A stretch of 34,927 nucleotides of DNA from JAJTFW01 sp046160245 (GTDB lineage Bacteria; Bacteroidota; Bacteroidia; AKYH767-A; OLB10), in the NCBI GenBank assembly GCA_046160245.1, contig JBJXGU010000286.1, positions 1 through 34,927 on the forward strand. The letters are read 5' to 3'. The translations under genes and the position numbers were made by a program. Positions 1 to 12,000 of this stretch are shown in pieces. The notes beneath the pieces were generated by a model. The model searched no databases. It saw only the letters and a program-made list of their open reading frames with translations, and was not told the origin of the DNA. Each line of letters opens with the position of its first letter. Position 1 is the first letter of the stretch.

Positions 1-75
1 TGGAGAAACTCCGCCAGTCCAAGTTACATCAGCAGCACCGTTTGCATTACCGTTACAAGTAATATCGATTGGAGT
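1..75 (-). other. SprB-like repeat at the truncated end of the adhesin
   Basis: The last residues before the window edge read SVTPIDITCNGNANGAADVT followed by WTGGVSP. This matches the shape of the SprB repeat (ITCNGxxdGxxxVxxxGGtsPy) found in the gliding adhesin SprB of Flavobacterium and in many Bacteroidetes surface proteins. Only the N-terminal half of the repeat is visible. Confidence 0.6.
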
Positions 76-3000
76 AACTGAAGCTACAATTGGAGCAGCT
101 CCATTAACCACATACGTTAACACACCTGAGTTACAACTAGCAGGGGTTCCTGCCTCGTCATATACCTGCAAGTAATAAGTACCTGCAGAAAGGTTTGGTA
201 AGGTATCCTTATTTGCAGTCTTCGTTACGTTACGTACAATATTGGTTTGAGCTAAATCTGTTGACCAAACAAAATTGTAATCGGCAAGTCCGCTGGTTAC
301 TATTGCTTCGATAGATCCTCCACCAACACATGATGCATTGGTAATTACATCGACTACAGCAACGGATTTAGTTAACACCGTAATCGTATCAGATGTAGAA
401 GTACATCCGTTTGGAAGAGTAACAATTACTGAATAGCTGGATCCATTAATAGAACTAATCGAATCTAAATCAACGATAGGAACTCCAATAGCACTCCAAG
501 TAAATTGTGTTCCACTAGGATAACCACCAGCGTATACACCTGTATCAACTACATGAATATAAATTTGTGATGGGTTACATAAAGTCGTATCGTTTTCTAC
601 GATGATTGGTTTAGGATTGGCCAATGATGCAATCAAAATAGAATCTACAGCGGTACATCCTGTACTTGGATTTGTTGCCGTAACATAATAATATTGATTC
701 ACACCAGCTGCAACCGTTAATAGAGGAGTAACAGAAGTAGGGTTATTTAATCCAGTTGTTGGACTCCACAGATAAGTGAGGTTACTGTTGGACACTAATT
801 TGAAATCAGGTCTAGCACTAAAAGTAAAGCTAACTGTTGTTGCTGCGGCCGCGGCTGCTGCTGTAACTCCATCGGCCCTATACACGATCGTACTTTGGAA
901 GGCAGTTGGTGTGTTATATTGAATTACTGCATCACTCGTTGTTCCTGTAAAATTATTACCAAAAGTAGTTTCAACGATAAGATTAGAAGTTCCATTCCAA
1001 ATAAATGGAGTACTAAACGTATGCGTATTCCCATATCCTACTGTTGGCGTATAATTTCCAGGGGCAATTACTTGAGTTAAGCCTGTTTGAAATGCAGTAA
1101 TCGAAGTTAGTGCTGTATTTCCAATACTCATTTGGAAAGACTGACATGAAGTTAATGATCCACCCCAATTCGCTCCTAATGATACTACTGGGAATTTGAT
1201 TCCTGCGAGAGGTGATCCCGCATTATAACCAGCAGATGTAAGTTCAGCGGCAGTGATCAACATTTGCATTCTTTGTGATCCAAAGTAAACTGAATAAGGT
1301 GCAGGATAAGTCGTCGTAGTGTTTTGATTAGCCTGAGTACCAAATGTTGCTTCTGCAGGTGTGAGATTAGTCACATTTAAGTTGACAGAACCACCTCCAC
1401 ATACATTGATTGTAGATGGTGTAGCATCTATTAATGGAACTGGATTAACCGTAACAGTAACCGAACCAAGAGTAGCGCAACCTGAATTAGGTCCTGCTGT
1501 AGTATCTGTTGCTGTAACTGTATAAGTTGAGGTAGCAGAAGGATTCACTGGATAAGAAGCACCATTAAATCCAGATGGTGCCCAAACATAAGAGTAGTCA
1601 GGATCATTCGAACTTGTAACAGTAAGTGTTGTACTTTGACCATCACAAAGAGTCGCATTTGGACTTACCGTGATTGCAGGCGGAGTAGTTACTGTAGCAG
1701 CTACTGCTGTTCTTGAACTTTCACAACCTGTAGTTACCACCCAATTGTAGAAATAGTATTGATAAATTAAAGTTGTTCCAGGAGAAGTTCCGAACGATGA
1801 ACCTTGAATGTTTAAGATACCTGGTAACAAGAAAGGATAAGGGAAGTTAGTAATGTTACCTCTCCATGTGTTCGGGTTTGATGCAAATCCAATTACATAA
1901 TTTGTTCCTGCAGGAATATTGAAGTTTACAGGAACCGTTTGAGCAATAGAAGGTGTACCCGAGTTTACTACAGTTGTAGTACCTGTATAAGAAGCGATCA
2001 GAGTACCTGAACCACTTGATTGTCTAACTTCAATAGTGAAAGAAGTACCAAGCACTGCACTAGGATAAATATCCATTGTTGCAATGTTCAACGTAGTTAA
2101 GGCATCAAATACCATAGAGGCACTTGCAATTGCAGTTGTTTGGAAACCTCCAACAGTAGTGTATTGATTCCATGTATTTCCACCGGGTACCGGAGTTAAA
2201 CCTTGTCCACCATTGGAAGAAGCAGCTACATAGAAATTTGTAGTAGATGAAATTGATGGCGTCGTAAATGAATTACCCGTACCAATTGCAGTACCACCAC
2301 TTGCCGCAGCGTACCAGTTCAATGTAGTATTAGCACTACCTGTTGCAGACAAGTTCACCGTTCCAACTCCGCAACGACTACCAGGGGTTGAACCTGTAAT
2401 AATGGGTGTATCGAAAGTAATTGTAATTGGTATGGTAGGCGATCCTACTGTAGGAACACCTCCACACAAGATGATGCAACGGAAGTCGGTATTTGCAGTT
2501 ACAAATCCTGCAGCAGGAACATACGTTGCATTAGTTGCTCCTGAAACCGGAAGCCAAGTATTCGCACCGGCAGGTGAATATTCCCATTGGTAGGTTGCAC
2601 CGCTAGCAAATGAAGGCGTAAATGCTAAAGTTGGCATAGTAGGTGAGTACGAACAAACACTTGTTGAAGTTGAAGTAGTAGTGAAAACTGGTGTGTTAAT
2701 AGTTGCAGTACCCAATACCGTAGAACAAGCAGGAACAGAAACATAACGAGCATCTACGGTATACGTTCCGGGACCAGATGTAACAATTGGATTTGTTGTT
2801 GACCAGCTTGCCCCACCGTTAATAGAATATTCGTAAAAATTATTATATTGAATAACTAAATTATCAATATAGTGTCCCTCGTTTAACCCACCGGTACGCG
2901 CTGCAAAAGCATGTTTCCAATTAGACTTGTTAGCAGATAAATATGCAGGAGGTAATTGTTGATTGGTTACTACTGGCACATTATTTAACGACATCGAAAC

Positions 3001-6000
3001 CTGACCCAATGAATTGATAGTTATAGTAACGTGTGTAGTAGCTCCTGTTGTTGTAGTTGCTCTCCAGGTTGTATTTGGAGAATAAAATAAAACACCCGGA
3101 CAATTAGCACCTTGATGCAAGTTCGTTTCATTATACATTAAATAAATACCCGATACATTTCCATTAGCAACAGAAGGACAACCTCCTGTATTGTTGATAG
3201 CATCGAAAGATAGCTTCAACTTAGTTCCACTTCCGTTTTCAGGTACTAGTGTTGATATACCAGGAGGAGTACCTGCACTATTTGGTAAGGCAACCACATC
3301 ATCACCATAACTATAACTCAATCCATCTGCAGGACCAGAACCACTTGTGGTAGTAATGAAATCGAAATCGATTTGGAAGTCATTATTCGCTAAGCCGGTC
3401 GGATTAGAAATTAACACACCGCCATTTTTCGAGTTAGTAGCTGAAGTAAGTTGCATTCTACCGCCTGTAATTGCAAAATCATTACCGGCAGATGTCATAT
3501 TTCCAGGTAAAATCCCACTTGTAAAATCTTCATTTACTACAGTACCTGCTCCGGAAACGTTTGCGGTAATTAAACCGGTTGGGTTTGCACAACCCGATAT
3601 TTGCGTTGCTGAAACAGTACCGGATAATCCAATATAATTATTTACCGTAACAGTATCATAAACTGTACATCCCAAACCTGCATCAACTCCAGTAACAATA
3701 TAATTATAAAAACCAGGTATAGTTGCTGTAAATGTTTGTGGAGATCCTGTTTCAGTTCCTGTAGAACCGCTACCTACAAGAGGTAAGGCTGTCCAAGAAT
3801 AGGCATATATATTTGTACTTCCTGTTTGACTTACAGTGAACGTGTTTGGTGTACCAACACAAGTAACCAAACTCGCCGTAGTTGCGATTGGATCATAAGC
3901 GGAAACGTTAGCGACCACTGCAACGCGAGGACTTTCGCATGGCGAAATCAGTTCAGCAACATAGAATGTTGTGGTTGTAATAATTATTCCTGTAAATGTA
4001 GTTGAAGTACTAGATTGTAATAAATTACCTCCCGTTGGAGCATCATACCAACTAAAAATTGGTGTTGGTTGACTTGAATTGGAAGTTACAGATGCTGTTG
4101 GTACTGCATATCCACATTGTGTAGATGGAGCAGAAGCCGTTGGTGATGGAGGCAATGCAATTACAACTTGATTGATCGTATTGGATACATATGGACATCC
4201 ATTCGCTGTAATCGTACAGGTATAACTTGTATTTGAAGTTGGAGAAACCACAAGTGGACTTGTTGTTCCTACAACACTTACGCCATCACTCCAGGAGAAA
4301 CCGCTTGGTGTTGGCGACACATTGCCGTTAATAGCAATTACCGGGCGACAATTGGTAAAGCCTGTTGCACCACCGGCAGCGGCAGTACAGCCACCGGCAA
4401 CCAGGTTGGCCATATTAGTTTGTGTTGGTGTGGTGAACGTTTGTAAGGTAGTTCCGCTACCTCCTGATGTCAATGTATTACATGATTCAACCACCACGTT
4501 ATCGACACCGTTCCAAATAAACTGCGTACTAAATGGGTGCGTATTTAAACCCAGCACAGGCGTATAGGTACTGGCAAACCAAACATCGGTAAAAGGTCCG
4601 GTTTGATAAGTAGCTGTTAATGCAGTAGCCGTTGTGTGTCCTAATCTTAAAGTAAAGTTGCTTAGCACTCCGGGGGTTGCACTTGTTAAAACAAAAAATC
4701 CAATACTATTAAATGGTCCAGCCTGAATGCCAGCAGCATTTAACTCTGTGGCTCTAATCAAGTACTGTGTTCTCATTTGAAGATTAAGGGTTGTGCCGGT
4801 ACGATATAAATTACCGGTATTCCCGCCAATTTTTGTTCCGTTGTTATCAATTCCTAATACCGCTGTAGTAGGCGTACCCAAAGAAGCCGTTAAAGTCACA
4901 GGACTTCCTGAACAACTCGGATTTGGAGATACGGTTGCAGTTGCTGTTGCAGTCGGCTGAACGTTGAATGTTGATGAAATCACATTAGCACAACCTGAAC
5001 CAGTATTCAATGCATTACATGTTACAATTTTATTCCCTGCAACAGCAGTTTTTAAATACACAGTATCTTGAATATTGCCAGTATAAGGAATAGTACAAAG
5101 CGAATCCTCAAATAAATTAGCTAATGGGCTCCAGATATAAGAATCATAATCAGACAATGTAGAAGTTATTACAATTCTCTGAACTGCATTGTTACACACG
5201 ATACCTCCAGGAGTAATACTAAGTGTAGCAGGAGCAGATACTGTTGCAACCACCGGTACACGTGGGCCAATACAACTTCCGATAGCAGGTTGAGCATAAT
5301 AGGTTGTAGTAGTAGAAATAATTGGAGTTGTAAAACTTCCAGGTACAGTTGCAACAATACCTCCAACAGCCATAGCATGGAAATAATTCATATTAAATGC
5401 ATTCGCGCCCGTGAGTACTGCAGGTAAATTGAAAGTGATACTTGCTACTTGTTTTGCTTGATTAGCCACACTGATTGGCATGTTCAATTCAAACATATTA
5501 GGTGTTGTACCACATTGAATAGTTCCAGTTGGTGTAGCTCTTCCCATACCAGCATAAGCAGGAGCAGTAACTGTAAACCAGTTTACGCATGTATTGCCTG
5601 CAAAGACTTGGGTAGTAGCATCTGTAAAAGTCACCGTTGCGTCTACTAGCATTGGACCTGCATTGACAACAGATTCATACAATACTACAAGATTTGCATA
5701 GCTAGCAGGTGTTGTTAAAGTTAATGTACCTGTGCTTGGCAATGGAGAAGTATATGCTGAAGATTGGTTAACGATTGTCAACGCATTATTGACAAGGGTA
5801 ACTGCATCGCCATAATCTTGGAATTGGTGAACGAGTCCACTGGTCTGCGTACTTGCAGCTAATTTATTAACCGGCATGAAACAAGTAGGCAATGCATTTG
5901 CAGCTGTATATTTATAAGTATTATCAATAAATACATATCCTGCACCATCTACTCCAATGGTAGCATAAGTAAATCCTAATGAAGAATTTGTTCCAACACC

Positions 6001-9000
6001 GTTAGCAACGATATCATTATTATATCCTGTAACAGGAACTGGAACTGATGGACTAATAAGAGGAGAACCACCAGTAGGTGCAGTAAACCAGCTCACTGTA
6101 CCGCCAGCAGAAGATGTTGCACTTAAAACTACAGTACCTGTTCCGCAACGATTACCAGGGACCGTGCTCACTATTGTTGGATTATTCACCACTACAGTTA
6201 CTTCAGAAGATGTTGCAGTAGCTCCGCCATTTATACAAGTAACAATACATACATAATAATTATTTGCCGTTAAGGTTCCTGTTGTATAGCTTGCTGAATT
6301 AGCTCCTGTACCACTTGTTACATTTGTATAGGGTCCGCCAGAAACAGCAGATTCTTGCCACTGTAAAGTAACACCTGGAATATTTGAAAAACCTGTAAGT
6401 GCTACAGAACTGGTTCCGGAAATACAAATTACACTTCCAGTTAAAATTGCAGTTCCTCCAGAAGGCGTACCACTACAAACCAAGTTCACGAAATTACCGG
6501 CATCAGCACCTATATCCGTTGGACTTAAACCAGCTCTCGCCTGTCCATCAAAATCATCTGTAACAGATGCAATCGCAACTCCTTGCCCTTCTACAATGGT
6601 AGGATTAACCGGATCTATATGTAAGTCGACCGCTGTTGCATTTCCAGTTGGAGCAATGAATAAAGGATCGCTTTCGAAACTATTAGTATCACCGACTACC
6701 CAACTTGGTGTGTAAACGGCAGCATCTATTACTCCGTTAAATCCAAATTTATAACCAGTTCCAACTCCATAGTACACGTTATTATTAAGTGTAAGTGTTG
6801 TAGCAGAATTTAAAGAAATTGAATAGTGCTTTCCACCTATTGAGGCATTTGAACGATTGTTCACGAAAATATTATTTCTAAAATTATCCGTAGCATTTGC
6901 TGATCGAACAAACGCAAAAGTGTTAATTGCACTTGTACCCACGTTAGCTCCTCCGATAAAAACACTGTTATTCCAAACATTGGAAGTAGCTGCATTTTTA
7001 GTTATACCACGAACTGTTAATGGAGATACGATATCAGCACCAGCATCATCAATTCCTAAACGAATCATATTGTTCTTAATAGTTACAATACCGCCGGCAA
7101 CATCCATCCCCGTCAAGAAACCAGCAGAGTTTGTTGTTGATGCAGTAGAGATACTATGAATAAAGTTTCTTTCAATTACGTTTGAAGTACCTGTTGGTCC
7201 AGAGTAAAATAATCCTACTCCATTGATTGCACTAGTTACCGTTGGATGGGTTAATCTTAATGAATGAACCGTATTTCTACTAACCACAGCTGGAGCTGTT
7301 GTAGCAGTATACGCGATTCCTAAAACAGCACTTGTTGATCCAGATCCTGTAGCTTGAGAATTACTATTCAAATTACGAATTGTATTATTCGTAACCTGTG
7401 CTGTTCCTGTGGCTACTGCTATACCAACCAATGTATTTCCTGTTCCAGTACCTGAAAACATGTTAGTAATATTAGCTACCACGTTGTTTGTAATTGTTGA
7501 ATTCGCTGCACTTACATTGGAAATGATACCTCGCACAGCTGAAGCGGAAGTAGATGTAGCAGATGAAGTAGACAAATGAATGCTATTTGCTAATGTTGCA
7601 CTTCCCACGGTATTATTATTAATAATACAAGAAGTACCACCCGAATAATTAATACCATTAAATGAAGGTGCAACTAAAGCTGCATTTCCTACCAACTCGA
7701 TTCCAGCAACAGTATTATTAGAAATATTATGTGCTCCTCCTGCTGAAACTCGAATGGCAATGATTCCGCCTAAAGTTCCTGTCGTGGTAAATGTGATTCC
7801 ATAAGGACTCGTATTTATTGCAGGGTTTCCAATGAGGTTCCCTGTAACATTTCCAATGTTTGTAATACCATTTGCAACACTAATACCAAGCATTGCTGCC
7901 GATGAAGTATTACTAGAAGACATATTAATATTATTGATGATGTTGTTCTGAATGGAAGTGGGGGCTCCTACTCCTACAGAAATATCCATAGCCATGTAAA
8001 AATAAGCCGTTGTTCCAGTCAATGTCATTGTAGTTCCACCCGCATTAGCAGTTGAACCTCCAATATAGTTATCGTGAATGGTAAATCCACTAGCTGAAGT
8101 CAATGATGCAGTATTCGGTGTAATCCAGAAACCGCGAACATTTTGAGTACCTGTATAAGTACGTGTAGCACTTTGATAAACGCTGTTTCCACTTACTGTC
8201 CAGTTATTATTTCCAACTGCAATATCTACTGCAGCAGATGCAGAAGCTGCGATAAAGAAGTCATACAAATTATTATTGATAATGCTTCCATTATCGTTAT
8301 TTGCATTTGAACCCGCAGTAGTCGCATTTCCTGCGTAAATACAAGCTCCTAAATTAGCACCTGCACTATGTACATCACAGAAAGAAATTGTATTATTATC
8401 ATTTCCAAATGCACCAGCAGTACTTCCAATAGCGATAGCACCTGGAATCGAACCAGCGGTAACAACAGCAGTGTTTGCCGCTGCGTTTCCGTTTGCTGAC
8501 CTTACATTTAAATAAGTTAGCGTGTTATTTGATGATTCGTTTCGAATTAACACAGCATTACCAGCAGATACAGCAGTAGTACTTGTATTCTCAACAATTA
8601 AATATTTACTTGTTCCTACGCCACCTGGACGACCATCTATGGTAACATAATTTCCGCCATTGATATCAATAGTAGCTGTTGTATTAGCACTGGTAATCGT
8701 TAATGGTGCAGCTACCGTTCCTTCTGGGCGAATTGTTAAAGTATTGGATGGATTTAAACAACCAATATTACCAATGGTAATAGGATATGTTTCACCTGCA
8801 CCTGTATAACTCGCTTCTAATTCAAGCGTAACTGGGCCCGTCATTCCATTGGCAACTAAAGCAGTCATTGCAGCTGTTAAAGAAGCATAGTTAGTAGGAA
8901 TTAGGAAAGTTCCTGCTAAGCCACTTCCACAACTTAATGTTGTTGCATTACCACTTAAAACAGCCGAACTGGTGAAATTATTAGCTACTATTTGATAATA

Positions 9001-12000
9001 ATAAGTAGTGCCTCCTAATAAACCTGTTTGAGTTAATGAGTAACTAGTACCTATAGAAGCTACAGAAGTAGAGGTCACCACTCCAACTATCGTTGTAAAT
9101 GGACCTCCAACATTTAACGATCTATATACTACGAAACCAGCTTCACCTACAGAATTATCATCCCAAGTAATATTAAAGCTATTAATAGTGGCTGTATTAG
9201 AAGCGAAATTGATTGGCGCGGCTAAAGCTGCTGCAGAAATTCCGCTGAATTCATCAGCACCAATATCAGGAGTAGAACCATGTCTTGCATCTCCATCAAA
9301 GTCGTCAACAATACCAGCAACGGTTACACCACCATTCTCGATGTTAGTTGCAACCGAGGCATCGATATGCAAGAAATTTGCATTCGCACCGACTGTACTT
9401 AAGAAAGTTGGACTTTCAGTTCCAGAATTCAAATCAGCAGTAAATACACGAGCCTTATATCCCATTACCGATTGTTCCGAATTAGTTCCATCATAATAAA
9501 TTAATCTATTTGCACCAGGAGTTCCAGCGTAAAATAAGTTGTTATTAGATGCGACATTATGCGTCGACACTGTAGTTGAAGACCGGCGGTAAGCAACCGC
9601 AAAACCTGCAGCATTAGGAGTTGAATTATTGACTAAAACATTATTCCTTAAAGTTAGATTTGGTGTAGTTGATGCCGACAAAGCACTTGAACCAAACAAA
9701 GCACCAGAACTAGTTGCATTTAAATAAACTGTATTATAAGAAGCATTAATCGTAGTTCCTCCTGTGAAATTTAGTCCATTTATTGGATTTGCAGCATTTG
9801 CAATTGGCGCACGTAAATCACCAACAAGGTTATTAAATACGTTCACCAGTGTTCCGGCAGAAACAAGGACACCATTAACGGTAGAAGAAGCATTGTTTCC
9901 AGCAAGATTATAAATTTTATTCTTGAATACACTTGTATTGGTTGCACCGCCGATTGAAATACCAGTTATTGCTGAAGCACCCGTAGAGGAAAGTGTGTTG
10001 ATGGTATTGTTGCTAAAACTGATAAGCGGCGATGTATTTGTACAGCTAATCCCTGTAACAGCCCCGCCGGCTCCGGTGGAGTTCAAATTATTAATTGTAT
10101 TAGCATTTACCGTAATTAAGGTTGCTGTATTTATTGTGGAACCAAGCGTCATTCCTGTAATAGCTCCCTGACTGTTAATATTAGTAACGGTATTATTTGA
10201 CAAGACCGAAACACCATTCCAATAGGTAATGTTGATACAATTTATTGTACCGGTACCCCCGGTCCAGTTGTTGAGAATGTTTCCTGTGAAGTTTTTCGTT
10301 GGAGCTGTACCACCGTCGGTATAATTTAATCCTGTAATGGTGGTTGTACCTGCTACCGTAATGTTCGAATAGTTATTGTTCTGCACCGTAGTAACTGTTC
10401 CAGTTACAGAACTACCATTATCAGTTTGCAAGACTAGCGATCCTGAAGCACCCGTTCTGTTGAAGGCAGTCACAATTGAATTGTTACTGATCGTTTTAGT
10501 TCCTGTACCAGTGGTATTGGTAAAAGTAGTTGAAATCAAAGTAACAGTTCCTGTAGTCGCTATATTTAAATTCGTAAACGTATTGCCAGTAACTGTTATA
10601 AAATTGGGAGTTCCCGTGGCAGTAATAAAGTTAAGTGCACCCGATCCTGCGTGCGTTATATTTTGAAAGTTATTATTGTTAATATTTGATGTGGCAGTGA
10701 TCGCGGTTGCAGTATTTTGAATAAGGTTCAACGTTTTAGTAGTAGCACCGGTTGTATTTACACCATTAATATTATTGCCAGTGATGTTTAATGCTGTGGT
10801 TACAGAACCTGTTACGGCAATTATAAAATTGGTACCAGTAGTTGAAGTAAGATTGACTCCACCAATTGTGTTGTTGTTAATATTTAATGTGCCAATACCG
10901 GCAAGACCACTTCTGATTACACCTGCTTCTGTAGTAAGTGTTCCGGGATATGTAAAGTTGGTAATGGTATTACCATTCACATTAACAGTGGTAGCATTAG
11001 TATTCAAATAAACAACATTTTGCAAGAGACTTCCAACATTCGTTTTTGTCACACTAAATATATTGTTATTAATATTAATCACCTGCCCTGCAACGGCACC
11101 CGATTGTGACATTTCTAAGTCTATGCACATATCATAGCTAGCTGCTGCTCCGACAATGGTTACATTATTATTATTAATGTTTGCACTCGCTCCATTTGAA
11201 TTGGCAAAAGCCCAAATACCTCTGTTGGTAACAGTATGATTAATACCAGAACCATTGTTATTATTTACGGTATTATACGAAAAGTTTAAACTCCATTGAT
11301 TGCTAAACATAATGGCCGCACAAACAGACGATGGAGAAGTACCTCCACCATAGTTCAAAATTGTATTTCCTGTTCCGGCGGATGTTCCACCAATATCATT
11401 GCCTGTATCACAAAGTGTGAATGGTGATGCTCCCGCAAATCCGGCCAGAGCAATTCCGGTGTTTACATTTTGTATCGTATTGCTGTAAAATTTATTATTG
11501 GAACTTGCTCCACCGGCTGTTGTCACCGTAATTAAAGTAGTATTTGTGACCGGAGTACAATTGGCTACTGCGATTCCGATTGAACCACCAATGACGCCTG
11601 CAGATCCACCAAATCCCACTGCTGAAGCAGTGGTATTATTTCTATTTAATGTGATGACACAATTCTGAATGGTATTGTTATTGGCTCCATTGGTATCGCT
11701 GGCCTTAAATAAACCATAACCATACTCCATTTGGGTGGTGGGAGTTGTGTTACCTGCTGCTTCGGATAAATTGATACCGTCAATAGTAACATAATCAGAA
11801 CCGTTTAAGCTCCACATTCCATCACTAATCACAGCCGAGGCAAGGTTTGTTCCTGTATATGCTGTAAGTATAGGATTAGCACCCGAGGTAGCAGGATCCT
11901 TTCTGAAAACAATTGGATTTGCTAAAGTACCGGTTGCCGTCAAATCAATTCGACCCGCTAAAGTTTCTGTATGACCTGCCGCTACTTCAAATATAACACC

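Noticed and set aside
5169..5378. Minus-strand frame with a Leu-rich product
   Set aside because: It is in a different frame inside the adhesin coding sequence and reflects its Thr/Val-rich codons.
895..11011. Many short plus-strand frames of 60-100 codons across the adhesin region
   Set aside because: They are all antisense to one continuous minus-strand frame with clear domains. Their translations are low-complexity Val/Pro/Ala strings with no family features.
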